Assembly (NCBI GenBank): GCA_026196275.1
Contig: JAPHTQ010000002.1
Location: 1-64,000 of the forward strand
Direction of reading: 5' to 3'
Length of the DNA: 64,000 bases
Origin: Gammaproteobacteria bacterium
GTDB taxonomy: Bacteria > Pseudomonadota > Gammaproteobacteria > Thiohalomonadales > Thiohalomonadaceae
A model generated the notes under the pieces. That model was not told the origin of the DNA and ran no database searches. It was given only the letters and a program-made list of their open reading frames with translations. Both the position numbers and the translations under genes were made by a program. The stretch's first letter is position 1. Every line of letters starts with the position of its first letter. Shown piece after piece: positions 27,921 to 37,030 of this stretch.

Positions 27921-28892
27921 ATGAAAGTAGTTAAAACGATTATCGCCGGTGTGGTCGGCGCTTCAATGATGGCCGGTCAGGCTTTTGCTGCGGCTGAGGT
28001 TGACCCGAAGTTGCCGGAGTACCAGCGTGCCAGTGGTGTCTCGGGAAATATCTCCAGCGTTGGCTCGGATACCCTGGCCAACCTGATGACCCTGTGGGCC
28101 GAGGAGTTCAAGCGTCTCTACCCCAACGTGAATATCCAGATTCAGGCTGCCGGTTCTTCCACCGCGCCTCCTGCACTGACCGAGGGCACCTCCAATCTTG
28201 GTCCGATGAGCCGCAAAATGAAAGACAAGGAGTTGGAGGCGTTTGAAAAACGTCACGGTTACAAGCCGACTCCGGTGCCGGTGGCCATCGACGCCCTGGC
28301 CGTTTACGTCCACAAGGATAACCCGATTGAGGGGCTGAGTCTGGCCCAGGTGGATGCCATTTTCTCTTCCACCCGCAAGTGCGGTTACAGCGAGGACGTC
28401 ACCAGCTGGGGCCAGCTTGGTCTGGGCGGCAGTCTCGGGTCGAAAAGTGTTCAGCTCTACGGGCGTAACTCTGTTTCAGGCACTTACGGCTATTTCAAGA
28501 AGCATGCGCTGTGCAAGGGCGATTATAAGAACAGTGTCAATGAGCAACCGGGCTCCGCCTCCGTGGTCCAGTCCATCTCCAGTTCCATTAACGGTATTGG
28601 CTACTCCGGCGTAGGCTACAAGACCTCCGGCGTGCGCGCCGTGCCGTTGGCCAAAAAAGAGGGGCAAGCGTTTGTTGCAGCCACTACCGAGAACGCGCTC
28701 GACGGCAAGTATCCGCTGTCACGTTTTCTCTATGTGTATGTCAACAAGCACCCCAACAAGCCGCTGCCGCCGCTTGAGCGTGAGTTCATCAATATGGTGA
28801 TGTCGCGTGTCGGCCAGGAAGTGGTGGTCAAGGATGGCTATATCCCGCTGCCGGCTACGGTAGTTGAGAAGGAGCTGGCCAAACTGAAGTAA
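27921..28892 (+). CDS. pstS: Phosphate-binding periplasmic protein
   Basis: Substrate-binding protein of the high-affinity phosphate ABC transporter. The 323-residue protein has a signal peptide (1-24, [15 protein letters not shown]). Phosphate-site segments are [35 protein letters not shown] and [22 protein letters not shown] precedes the ATG at 27921. It is transcribed alone, with a strong terminator behind it. The permease genes are 4 kb downstream. Confidence 0.95.
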   Translation: MKVVKTIIAGVVGASMMAGQAFAAAEVDPKLPEYQRASGVSGNISSVGSDTLANLMTLWAEEFKRLYPNVNIQIQAAGSSTAPPALTEGTSNLGPMSRKMKDKELEAFEKRHGYKPTPVPVAIDALAVYVHKDNPIEGLSLAQVDAIFSSTRKCGYSEDVTSWGQLGLGGSLGSKSVQLYGRNSVSGTYGYFKKHALCKGDYKNSVNEQPGSASVVQSISSSINGIGYSGVGYKTSGVRAVPLAKKEGQAFVAATTENALDGKYPLSRFLYVYVNKHPNKPLPPLEREFINMVMSRVGQEVVVKDGYIPLPATVVEKELAKLK

Positions 28893-28913
28893 TTCAGCGA
28901 CCTCAGCCAAACC

Positions 28914-28941
28914 AAAACGCCCCGCAACCGCGGGGCGTTTT
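28914..28941 (+). terminator. Intrinsic terminator after pstS
   Basis: Twelve-base perfect stem AAAACGCCCCGC / GCGGGGCGTTTT with loop AACC, starting 22 bases after the pstS stop. The run of A/T on both sides lets it also serve the convergent PilZ gene. Confidence 0.9.
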
Positions 28942-28950
28942 GCGTATGGG

Positions 28951-29265
28951 CTAGTGGGCTGTGACGTAGGGCAACAGCGCCTGCAGGGTGGCACGATCAC
29001 ACTCCTGAAAGGTGAGTTTGACCCCGTCGCCGTCGTTACCGGCGACCCTGGCGCGAATGCGGTGGGTCTGGTTGTGCTCACCGTTGGGAATGCTCAGGAC
29101 GATTCCCACCTCACTGTTGTCACACAGGGTCACGCAGCCGGTGTCGACGAGCATGCTGTCGATACCGATACGTGCGCTCAGTGCCCGTACCAGCCCCAGT
29201 GGCGCGTAACTCAGGACAAGGCTAATCTTCCCGATCTCTTGTACTGTACCTGTGGTATTCAGCAT
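28951..29265 (-). CDS. Small PilZ-like protein
   Basis: 104-residue protein, with IGKISLVLSYAPLGLVRA near the N terminus and VLSIPNGEHNQTHRIRARVAGNDGDGVKLTFQ toward the C terminus. The latter looks like the beta-barrel end of a PilZ domain (c-di-GMP receptor fold). The canonical RxxxR c-di-GMP motif is not evident, so it may be a non-binding PilZ variant. It faces pstS tail to tail, sharing the terminator. Assignment is by pattern only. Confidence 0.6.
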   Translation of the reverse strand: MLNTTGTVQEIGKISLVLSYAPLGLVRALSARIGIDSMLVDTGCVTLCDNSEVGIVLSIPNGEHNQTHRIRARVAGNDGDGVKLTFQECDRATLQALLPYVTAH

Positions 29266-29562
29266 GCTCCCGCCTCCTGCCTGGTGTGGCGTCCTTTTTC
29301 CGCCGGTTTTGTTAAGGTAGACCAGCCCCGGGACATTGCTAGTGGGCTAAATCAGGTGCGGCTTATATACTCCCCTCTTTACGAGCCGACAGGCGATGGG
29401 GTTATCCTGCAGCGACAGTTGCCGGATATTGTGCGGGTACGGGGAAATTCCGTGACAGGAAAGGGATTCAGCCGCATGAGCGACATTAGGGTATCCCCTT
29501 CCCCTATTCAGGATGCTTGAATTATTGGCTGATGAAATTCCCTGTTTTAATAAGAAATTATT
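29266..29562. other. 297-base intergenic gap, no gene seen
   Basis: Separates the divergent PilZ-like and thioredoxin/DsbD-like genes. The last 60 bases are A/T-rich and probably hold the promoter of the rightward gene. The middle part is G/C-rich with short inverted repeats (for example around 29385-29510), but it does not match a riboswitch known to me. Confidence 0.5.
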
Positions 29563-30846
29563 ATGAATAAATTCTCCCACTGGCGCGCCATAGCGGCTCT
29601 TTTCTTGCTGCTGACCGTCTCAGCCACGGCTGCGATGGGCAGTGAAGCGGGTGAAATACGCTGGTTTGACAACGATGCGCAGGGAGAGCCTACGCTGGAT
29701 CTCTATTTTTTCTGGTCCAACAACTGTCCCCATTGTCAGGATGCCAAGCCGGTGGTGGAGCGGCTTGCCGCCGAATACCGCTGGCTGAGACTGCATTCGT
29801 TCGAGGTGCTGGGGAGTCGGGAGAACATGCAGCGCTACAGCCGGATGGCGGGGTTGCTGGGTAGGGAGGCGAGATCGGTGCCGGCCTTTCTCTTCTGCGG
29901 CCAGATGGAGGTGGGTTTCGATGGCCGCGGAGAGATGCTGCGGCAGGCCCTGGGGGAGTGTTATCAGGCCGTCCGCAACGGGGAGGATATGCCGGTGTCA
30001 GCCCCCGGGGAGGTGGTGCTTCCGGTGTTCGGCAAGGTGGACGGGGATTCACTGTTTCTGGTTACGGTGGTGATCGCGGCACTGGATGCCTTTAACCCCT
30101 GCGCCTTCTTTGTACTGCTGTTTCTGCTCAGCCTGCTGGTGAATACCCGCAGCCGGCGGCGGATGTTGTTTATCGGCGGGGTGTTTGTCTTCTTCTCCGG
30201 CGCCTTCTATTTCCTGTTTATGGCCGCCTGGCTCAACCTGTTTCTACTCGCGGGTATGCAGCAGCTGTTTACCCTTGCCGCCGGGGCGGTAGCGGTGGTG
30301 ATGGCGTTTATCAATATCAAGGATTTCTTTCTGCCCGGGCGCGGTCTTTCGCTCTCCATTCCCGAGGCAAAAAAGCCGGGCCTGTTCCAGCGCATGCGTG
30401 GCCTGCTGCAGGCGGATAACCTGCCGGCGCTTACCTTGGGGACCGTCACTCTGGCGGTGGCGGCCAACAGCTACGAGCTGCTGTGTACCTCGGGTCTGCC
30501 GATGGTCTATACCCGGGTGCTGACCCTGGAGGGGCTGACCAGCACCGAGTATTACCTCTATCTGCTGTTGTACAATTTGATTTATGTGATCCCGCTGCTC
30601 ACTATTGTACTGCTGTTCACCATCACTCTCGGTCGGCGCAAACTGCAGCCCGAGGAGGGGCGTCTGCTCAAGCTGCTCTCGGGTACCATGATGCTCGGGC
30701 TGGGGGCAGGACTGTTGTTCGCCCCACAGCTGCTCGGTTCGGTTATTGCCGTACTGATGGTGATCCTGGTGGCGATCAGCATCACGCTGGTGGGTGCCTG
30801 GTGGCTGCGTTCAGTCAACAATAGAGGGGGGAGGGGCGGTAGTTAG
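29563..30846 (+). CDS. Thioredoxin-like domain fused to a DsbD/CcdA-type membrane domain
   Basis: 427-residue protein. Signal or anchor at 1-26, then a periplasmic thioredoxin-like domain with CPHC (FFWSNNCPHCQDAKPVVERL) and a cis-Pro loop SVPAFLFCG. Next comes a polytopic membrane domain (about 165-420). The membrane cysteines sit in DAFNPCAFFVLLFLLSLL and SYELLCTSGLP, the places where DsbD and CcdA have their redox pair. It probably moves reducing power from the cytoplasm to the periplasm or assists cytochrome c or metal-centre assembly. It lies inside the split Pho regulon without an obvious functional link. Confidence 0.82.
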   Translation: MNKFSHWRAIAALFLLLTVSATAAMGSEAGEIRWFDNDAQGEPTLDLYFFWSNNCPHCQDAKPVVERLAAEYRWLRLHSFEVLGSRENMQRYSRMAGLLGREARSVPAFLFCGQMEVGFDGRGEMLRQALGECYQAVRNGEDMPVSAPGEVVLPVFGKVDGDSLFLVTVVIAALDAFNPCAFFVLLFLLSLLVNTRSRRRMLFIGGVFVFFSGAFYFLFMAAWLNLFLLAGMQQLFTLAAGAVAVVMAFINIKDFFLPGRGLSLSIPEAKKPGLFQRMRGLLQADNLPALTLGTVTLAVAANSYELLCTSGLPMVYTRVLTLEGLTSTEYYLYLLLYNLIYVIPLLTIVLLFTITLGRRKLQPEEGRLLKLLSGTMMLGLGAGLLFAPQLLGSVIAVLMVILVAISITLVGAWWLRSVNNRGGRGGS

Positions 30847-30893
30847 TGTAGCGCATCACTCTTGGCGGTCTCTTCATACCCCCCAGAGGTTCC

Positions 30894-31682
30894 CTAGAAC
30901 GGTGACCAGCCGTTGTGTTTCTTCAGCTGTTTGAGGAAGAGGCTGAACTCGATATTGATGCCTTGCTCCATCTGCCGTGCCTTGTGCTGCTGTTGCTTTA
31001 ACTGCCGTTTCATCATCACGCCCTTGCCGGCCAGGGCAATGGTGTTGTCCTTGCCATCGACCGGTAGTTTCAGCACATTGTCATTGAAGCTTTCACGGAT
31101 ATCTTCCAGCATCTCCCGGGCATTGATAAAGTCACCGTTCCACAGATTCATGCTGAAAATCCCACCGTCACTCAGCAGATGACGAGAGGCATCGAAGAAA
31201 CTGATGCCACACACGGTACGGGCGATACCGCTGCCGAGGAAGGCATCGACGAAGATGAGGTCGTAACGCGCGTCCTGTTGTGTGGCGTGGTTGCGCACAA
31301 AGCTGCCGCCGTCGCCGATATGGAAGTGGATGCGGGGATCTTCCGGTAGATGGAAGTGGCTGCGGGCGACCTCCACTACCGCCTCACGGGTTTCAACCGC
31401 CTCAATCCGGCACTGCGGAAAGTGTTGCAGCAGAAATTTGGCCAGTGAGCCGCCACCGAGGCCGATCAGCAGGACATCTTTCGGTGCTTCGTGAAACAGC
31501 ACGGCGCAGGCCATGGCGCGGGTATAGGCAAGCGCCAGATGGAACGGGTCACGCAACAGCATGCTGCTCTGCTTGGGTTCAGAGCCGAAATGGAGCGAAC
31601 GGTAGACGGCATCGTCGATGACCTCGATCTCGCCCTCTTCATCCCGGGACTTGTGGATCAGTGTGCCGTGGTATTTACGCAT
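30894..31682 (-). CDS. Spermidine-synthase-like AdoMet/aminopropyl transferase family protein
   Basis: 262-residue Rossmann-fold protein with the glycine loop LLIGLGGGSLAKFLLQHFP, the acidic IEAVETREAVVEVA and a downstream FVDAFLGSG, as in SpeE-family proteins. The N-terminal beta-domain of true spermidine synthases is short here and a clear polyamine site was not identified. It may therefore be a methyltransferase or an uncharacterised SpeE-like enzyme. It converges with the DsbD-like gene and diverges from the YgjP-like gene. Confidence 0.72.
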   Translation of the reverse strand: MRKYHGTLIHKSRDEEGEIEVIDDAVYRSLHFGSEPKQSSMLLRDPFHLALAYTRAMACAVLFHEAPKDVLLIGLGGGSLAKFLLQHFPQCRIEAVETREAVVEVARSHFHLPEDPRIHFHIGDGGSFVRNHATQQDARYDLIFVDAFLGSGIARTVCGISFFDASRHLLSDGGIFSMNLWNGDFINAREMLEDIRESFNDNVLKLPVDGKDNTIALAGKGVMMKRQLKQQQHKARQMEQGINIEFSLFLKQLKKHNGWSPF

Positions 31683-31781
31683 GGGTGAGTCGAAGTGCGG
31701 TAAGGGGGAAATAGGCGATTCTACTATAATTCCAGTGAAAGCGCGGTTGCCCGTTGCGCCGGCGCAACGGATAATGCGCCG

Positions 31782-32528
31782 ATGACCGACATTTACCGAG
31801 CCAATTCAGTATGGCGTGAAAGGGTTGTCATGCGCCGCAGTGCCCGTGCCCGCTATGCACGGCTGAAGATCCACCCGGACAGCCAGGTGGAAGTGGTGGT
31901 TCCCCGCGGATTTGATGAACGGCAGCTGCCGTCACTGCTCGATCAGCACGAGAGCTGGGTACTGCGTCATCTGCAGCGGCTGCAGAGTGCGGGGACGACA
32001 CCGCTGCAGCCGGTAGCGGCTCCTGGCAAGGTGCAGCTGGCGGCGATAGCGGAGCAGTGGGATGTGACCTATCTGGATGATGAGAGCGGACGTTACGGCT
32101 GTCGTGCTGCCGGGGAGGGTGTACTGAAGGTCAGTGGCGGGCACCACTGGCAACCGAGCCTGAAGCGTTGGCTGGTGCGCAAGGGACGGCAGCATCTGGT
32201 GCCGTGGCTGGAGCAGGTGAGCACCGAGACAGGCCTGGCGTTTCGCGGTGCGACAGTGCGCTGCCAGCGCAGCCGCTGGGGAAGTTGCTCCTCCCGTAGC
32301 CAGATCAACCTCAACGCCGGGCTGCTGTTTGTGCCGCCGGAACTGGTGCGCTACCTGTTTGTCCATGAGCTGTGCCATACCCGTCACATGAACCATTCGG
32401 CCAGTTACTGGCGCCTGGTGGCGAGAATGGAGCCAGACTATCGGGCACTGGACCGTGCACTGCGCCAGGCGGGAAAGCACCTGCCGTCGTGGCTGCATGC
32501 CAGGGCCATTGCTGCGGTCCGAAGCTAG
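31782..32528 (+). CDS. YgjP/WLM-type zinc metallopeptidase-like protein
   Basis: 248-residue DUF45 protein with the zinc signature HELCHTRHMNHSASYW (HExxH plus a later H) and the family segment RCQRSRWGSCSSRSQINLN before it. It is probably cytoplasmic: there is no signal peptide. Family members are annotated as SprT-like or YgjP metal-dependent hydrolases with poorly known substrates. A later ATG at 31830 is possible. Confidence 0.85.
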   Translation: MTDIYRANSVWRERVVMRRSARARYARLKIHPDSQVEVVVPRGFDERQLPSLLDQHESWVLRHLQRLQSAGTTPLQPVAAPGKVQLAAIAEQWDVTYLDDESGRYGCRAAGEGVLKVSGGHHWQPSLKRWLVRKGRQHLVPWLEQVSTETGLAFRGATVRCQRSRWGSCSSRSQINLNAGLLFVPPELVRYLFVHELCHTRHMNHSASYWRLVARMEPDYRALDRALRQAGKHLPSWLHARAIAAVRS

Positions 32529-32627
32529 TGTACTGGTGGTTCACCATCGCCTTGTGTGGAGTACACCTTGATTTTGTGCAAGGCTGTCCCTAACACCTGA
32601 TTCAGGTACTTAAGTAGAAGGTTTGCC

Positions 32628-32966
32628 ATGAACGCACCACAGATAAAAACCGCCATCCCCAAGCGCCGTTACCAGCTGGGGGACTTCTCCATCACCATAC
32701 TGGGGGAGGTGGAGAGCGACGACGGCGTCGACTATCGCTACATCTTCGCCATGGTGCAGGATGGTAAAAGTGACCCCGATTTTTATGTTCTCTCCATCCG
32801 CCAGTCGGCGGATGACTACCTGCTCAAGGTGGTGGCGCCGAATATGGAGAAGGAGCTGGATGTCTCCGGTGCCTGGAAGGACCTGGATATCTTTGCCGAG
32901 CAGGGGATATCGCTGGCCCAGCAGGTGATGGGGCTGAAGGACGAAGCGGCGCACCGCCTGATGTAA
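32628..32966 (+). CDS. Conserved hypothetical protein
   Basis: 112-residue acidic protein with no signal peptide or membrane segment. It has alternating beta-like stretches (YQLGDFSITILGEVESDDGV, YRYIFAMVQDG, FYVLSIRQS) and a helical C terminus. AGAAGG lies ahead of the ATG. It ends 57 bases before the pstC Pho box. I do not recognise a family, and position next to pstC does not prove a phosphate role. Confidence 0.7.
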   Translation: MNAPQIKTAIPKRRYQLGDFSITILGEVESDDGVDYRYIFAMVQDGKSDPDFYVLSIRQSADDYLLKVVAPNMEKELDVSGAWKDLDIFAEQGISLAQQVMGLKDEAAHRLM

Positions 32967-33022
32967 TACCCGGCTCCGGTAACGGCAAAAGGCCGGCTAC
33001 TGGATATCGCATCAATTTTCGA

Positions 33023-33056
33023 CTGTCATCTTGTTGTCATATTTCCATAATATGAT
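33023..33056 (+). promoter_or_regulatory. Pho box and -10 of pstCAB-phoU
   Basis: CTGTCATCTTGTTGTCAT (33023-33040) is a good PhoB site. TATGAT (33051-33056) lies 10 bases downstream, the same spacing as at phoB and pstS. The implied transcript would start within a few bases of the chosen pstC ATG. Confidence 0.8.
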
Positions 33057-33063
33057 GCGCGCC

Positions 33064-35337
33064 ATGACAACCGTATCCTCTCCCAGCTCCCACAATTCCC
33101 TCACCGGCAGCGCCGCCACGCCGCGTAACCGCTGGCGCATGCTCAAGGACAGGCTGGCCCGCCGTGGCGTCGCCGTAGGCGGTATCGGCGTGATCATCGC
33201 CATTGTCCTGATCTTCTTCTATCTGCTCTATGTGGTATTCCCGCTGTTTGTCCCGGCCAGCAGCGAGAAGATCGCCAGCTATCCGCTGCCCGGCACGGGT
33301 GAGACGATGGTGCTGGATATCGAGGAGCAGTCCGGGATGGCGGTGCGCTACACCTCCGAGGGGCAGGCGATCTTTTTCGCTACCCGTGATGGCGGCATCA
33401 AGGAGACGCTGTCGCTGGTGCCCGAGGGGCGCCGTATCACCAGCCAGGCGCGCGCCATCGCCGGTAGCCCGCTGCTGGGACTGGGACTGGATGATGGCCG
33501 GGTGGTGATAGCGCGGCACGGCTTCAAGGTCGGTTATGCCGAGGACACGGAGGTGCTGACCCGGACCTTAACCCCGACGATTGACTATCCCTACGGCAAG
33601 GAGCCGCTGGAGCTGCTGCCGCAGGGCGCTCCCGTGGCCCATCTGTCGATGCGGGACAGTGAGGATCAGCTACTGCTTGCCGCTGTCACCGGCAATGGTC
33701 AGGTTGTACTCGGGCGATTCACCAAACAGACCTCTTTCCTTAGCGAGGAGATCACGCTGGAGCGGGACTTGGTGGTAATTGACGGGCTCGATATCAGTCC
33801 CGACTATCTCCTGCTGGGAACGGACCTGCGTCGCCTCTATGTCGCCTCCCGGGACGGTACCCTGCTGCACTATGATATCAATGGCACGCCCCGTCAGCTG
33901 GAACGGCTCCAGCTGCTGGGCCGCGGCGAACAGTTGAGCAGTCTGCGCATGCTGGTCGGCGGTATCTCACTGCTGGCAGGCAGCACTACAGGAAAGGTGG
34001 TGCAGTGGTTCCCAGTGCGGGATGAGCACAACAACCACCATCTGACCCGGGTACGCGAGTTCGCCCTGGCAGGGCAGCCGATCACCGCCATTGCCAGCGA
34101 GGAGCGGCGCAAGGGCTTCCTGGTTGGGGATGAGCAAGGTCGCGTCGGTCTTTACCACTCCACCGCCGAGCGCAAGCTGCTGGTGGAGCAGGTGGCGGAT
34201 ACACCCATCGTGCAGATCACCAACGCCCCGCGCTCTGATACCTTCATGGTAGAGGACAGCGCAGGGCGGTTACATTTCTGGCGAGTGCATAACGAGCACC
34301 CGGAGATCTCATGGTCGGCGCTGTGGGGTAAGGTGCACTACGAGGGCTACAGCGAACCGGCGCACATCTGGCAATCCTCCTCGGCGAGCAACGATTTCGA
34401 GCCCAAGTTCAGTCTCACCCCGCTGGCCTTCGGTACCCTTAAAGCGGCCTTCTACGCGATGTTGATCGCGGTGCCGCTGGCGATCCTCGGGGCGATTTTT
34501 ACCGCCTATTTCATGGCCCCGCGGATGCGCAAGGCGGTCAAACCGACCATCGAAATCATGGAAGCGCTGCCAACGGTGATCCTCGGTTTCCTCGCCGGTC
34601 TCTGGCTGGCGCCGGTGCTGGAGACCCACATGCCGGGTGTGTTCGCCATGTTGCTGGTGTTACCGCTGGGCATTCTGGCCTTTGCCTATGCCTGGCACCG
34701 GTTGCCGCGCGGACTGCGCAACCGGGTGCCGGATGGCTGGGAGGCGGCACTGCTGATCCCGGTGGTGATCGCTCTGGTGTGGTTGAGTTTCGAGGTGAGT
34801 CTGCCGCTGGAGCGTGCACTGTTCGATGGGGATATGCGAGCCTGGCTGCACAATGAGCTGGGGATCAGTTATGACCAGCGCAACTCCATGGTGGTCGGTC
34901 TGGCGATGGGTTTTGCGGTGATCCCCACCATCTTCTCCATCGCCGAGGACGCCATCTTCAGCGTGCCACGGCACCTGACCTTTGGTTCGCTGGCGCTGGG
35001 TGCCACACCCTGGCAGACCATGATGAGGGTGGTCATTCTCACCGCCAGCCCGGGGATCTTCTCCGCCATCATGATCGGCGTCGGGCGTGCCGTGGGTGAG
35101 ACCATGATCGTGCTGATGGCCACTGGCAACACCCCGGTAATGGATTTCAGCATCTTCCAGGGGATGCGTACCCTCTCGGCCAATATCGCGGTGGAGATGC
35201 CCGAGTCGGAGGTGGCCAGCACCCACTATCGCGTACTGTTCCTGGCGGCGCTGGTGTTGTTCATCTTCACCTTCTTTTTCAATACCCTGGCGGAGCTGGT
35301 GCGCCAGCGGCTGCGCCGCAAGTACAGCAGCCTGTAA
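33064..35337 (+). CDS. pstC: Phosphate ABC transporter permease, long form
   Basis: 757-residue inner-membrane permease, longer than the roughly 320 residues of E. coli PstC. After one N-terminal membrane segment (about 40-65) comes a large periplasmic region (about 70-450) with repeated beta-strand patterns that look propeller-like. The C-terminal part is the permease, with GMRTLSANIAVEMPE and the coupling loop around [20 protein letters not shown]. Long PstC forms are known in Pseudomonas and relatives. The start is uncertain: ATG at 33064 lacks a Shine-Dalgarno and may be nearly leaderless; ATGs at 33052 and 33139 are alternatives. Confidence 0.9.
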   Translation: MTTVSSPSSHNSLTGSAATPRNRWRMLKDRLARRGVAVGGIGVIIAIVLIFFYLLYVVFPLFVPASSEKIASYPLPGTGETMVLDIEEQSGMAVRYTSEGQAIFFATRDGGIKETLSLVPEGRRITSQARAIAGSPLLGLGLDDGRVVIARHGFKVGYAEDTEVLTRTLTPTIDYPYGKEPLELLPQGAPVAHLSMRDSEDQLLLAAVTGNGQVVLGRFTKQTSFLSEEITLERDLVVIDGLDISPDYLLLGTDLRRLYVASRDGTLLHYDINGTPRQLERLQLLGRGEQLSSLRMLVGGISLLAGSTTGKVVQWFPVRDEHNNHHLTRVREFALAGQPITAIASEERRKGFLVGDEQGRVGLYHSTAERKLLVEQVADTPIVQITNAPRSDTFMVEDSAGRLHFWRVHNEHPEISWSALWGKVHYEGYSEPAHIWQSSSASNDFEPKFSLTPLAFGTLKAAFYAMLIAVPLAILGAIFTAYFMAPRMRKAVKPTIEIMEALPTVILGFLAGLWLAPVLETHMPGVFAMLLVLPLGILAFAYAWHRLPRGLRNRVPDGWEAALLIPVVIALVWLSFEVSLPLERALFDGDMRAWLHNELGISYDQRNSMVVGLAMGFAVIPTIFSIAEDAIFSVPRHLTFGSLALGATPWQTMMRVVILTASPGIFSAIMIGVGRAVGETMIVLMATGNTPVMDFSIFQGMRTLSANIAVEMPESEVASTHYRVLFLAALVLFIFTFFFNTLAELVRQRLRRKYSSL

Positions 35338-35340
35338 CGG

Positions 35341-37017
35341 ATGAATGCGATGTTTAGTGATCTGAAACAGTGGTTTGGCAGTGGCAAGCCCTGGGTGTGG
35401 CTTAATGCCGGTGCTGTCAGTATCAGTATCGTGATGGTGGCGGCGCTGCTGATCCTTATCGGCATACGCGGGTTGGGTCACTTCTGGGCCAAGCCGATCA
35501 TGGAGGCGGATTACCTGGAGCCGGACGGCAGCATCAGCCGTCTGGTCGGCGAGATACATGAGCGTGAGGTGGTGCCGCGGGAGCAGATCCAGGACCCGAC
35601 ACTGGAACTTCCCGAGGGAACTGATACCGTCGCCCGCCTGCTGGTAAAAACCGGCAACCGCGACACCGTTGGCCTTGATTTTCGCTGGGCGCTGGAGGCG
35701 CGCCTGCAGCAGATGCGCTATCCGGAAAAGCTGATGGCGATCGAGCGCTATGAGTGGGGCAATTTCTACGGTTACCTCAAAGAGGTACGCCAGGATGGCA
35801 CGCTGGTCGCCAGTGGGGACGAGGCGTGGCAGGCACTGCAGCCGCTGATCGAACGCGCCGGTGAGTTACGGGCCCAGATAAAAAAGATCGAACAGGACGA
35901 TATCGGCGCCATCAATTACCAGATCGAGAAGCTGCGCCTGGCCGAGCGGCGTCTGGAGCTGGATGGTGTCGCCGCGGGAAGCCGTGAGCACCAGGCTATC
36001 GCAGAAGAGCGTCAGGTACTGCAAAATCGCTATCAGGGCTATCAGGCGCGACTGCGTGAGCTCTACCAGCAGATCGGCCGTGACAGCCTCACCGGTGTGG
36101 TGATGGACGGGCAAGAAGTCGATATGCCACTCTCCGTGGTGGTGCGCGCCTATCGTCCCAATGAGATGGGGCTGTTTGACAAGATCGGCTTCTATATCGC
36201 CAAACTGTGGGAGTTCGTCAGTGACGACCCGCGAGAGGCGAACACCGAGGGCGGTATCTTCCCTGCGATCTTCGGCACGGTGATGATGGTGATCCTGATG
36301 TCGATTTTCGTCACCCCGTTTGGCGTGATCGCTGCGGTCTACCTGCGCGAGTATGCCAGGCAGGGGCCGTTGACCCGCGTGATCCGCATCGCAGTGAACA
36401 ATCTGGCCGGGGTCCCCTCCATTGTCTACGGTGTGTTCGGTCTGGGCTTCTTTGTTTACTTCCTCGGCGGCAATATCGACCAGCTGTTCTTTCCCGAGGC
36501 ACTGCCTGCGCCGACCTACGGCACCGGTGGTCTGTTCTGGGCCTCGCTGACGCTGGCAATTCTCACCCTGCCGGTGGTGATTGTCGCTACCGAGGAGGGA
36601 CTGTCGCGTATTCCGAGCTCCATCCGCGAGGGCAGTCTGGCGCTCGGCGCCACCAAGGCGGAGACGCTGTGGCGCACGGTGTTGCCGATGTCCAGTCCGG
36701 CGATGATGACCGGCCTGATCCTCGCGGTGGCACGCGCCGCCGGTGAGGTGGCGCCGCTGATGCTGGTTGGTGTGGTCAAGCTGGCACCTTCTCTGCCACT
36801 GGATAGCAATGCGCCGTTTCTGCATCTGGATAGAAAATTTATGCACCTGGGCTTTCACATCTATGATGTCGGTTTTCAGAGCCCCAATGTTGAGGCAGCC
36901 CGACCGCTGGTTTATGCCACGGCACTGTTGCTGGTGCTGGTGATCGTTATGCTTAATCTGGCAGCGATCGCCATCCGTAATCATCTGCGCGAGAAGTACC
37001 GCGCGCTGGAACAATAA
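35341..37017 (+). CDS. pstA: Phosphate ABC transporter permease, long form
   Basis: 558-residue permease with an N-terminal membrane segment (about 20-42), an added periplasmic region of about 230 residues with coiled-coil-like charged helices ([20 protein letters not shown]), then the PstA membrane domain with [19 protein letters not shown] and [18 protein letters not shown]. It starts 3 bases after the pstC stop. Its enlarged periplasmic part parallels that of PstC and suggests the two extra domains meet around PstS. Confidence 0.92.
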   Translation: MNAMFSDLKQWFGSGKPWVWLNAGAVSISIVMVAALLILIGIRGLGHFWAKPIMEADYLEPDGSISRLVGEIHEREVVPREQIQDPTLELPEGTDTVARLLVKTGNRDTVGLDFRWALEARLQQMRYPEKLMAIERYEWGNFYGYLKEVRQDGTLVASGDEAWQALQPLIERAGELRAQIKKIEQDDIGAINYQIEKLRLAERRLELDGVAAGSREHQAIAEERQVLQNRYQGYQARLRELYQQIGRDSLTGVVMDGQEVDMPLSVVVRAYRPNEMGLFDKIGFYIAKLWEFVSDDPREANTEGGIFPAIFGTVMMVILMSIFVTPFGVIAAVYLREYARQGPLTRVIRIAVNNLAGVPSIVYGVFGLGFFVYFLGGNIDQLFFPEALPAPTYGTGGLFWASLTLAILTLPVVIVATEEGLSRIPSSIREGSLALGATKAETLWRTVLPMSSPAMMTGLILAVARAAGEVAPLMLVGVVKLAPSLPLDSNAPFLHLDRKFMHLGFHIYDVGFQSPNVEAARPLVYATALLLVLVIVMLNLAAIAIRNHLREKYRALEQ

Positions 37018-37030
37018 ACTGGAGCAAGCG

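Noticed and set aside
29385-29510. Possible riboswitch (GGCGATGGGG reminiscent of a fluoride aptamer) before the DsbD-like gene
   Set aside because: Only the first segment resembles the motif; the conserved downstream pieces are missing.
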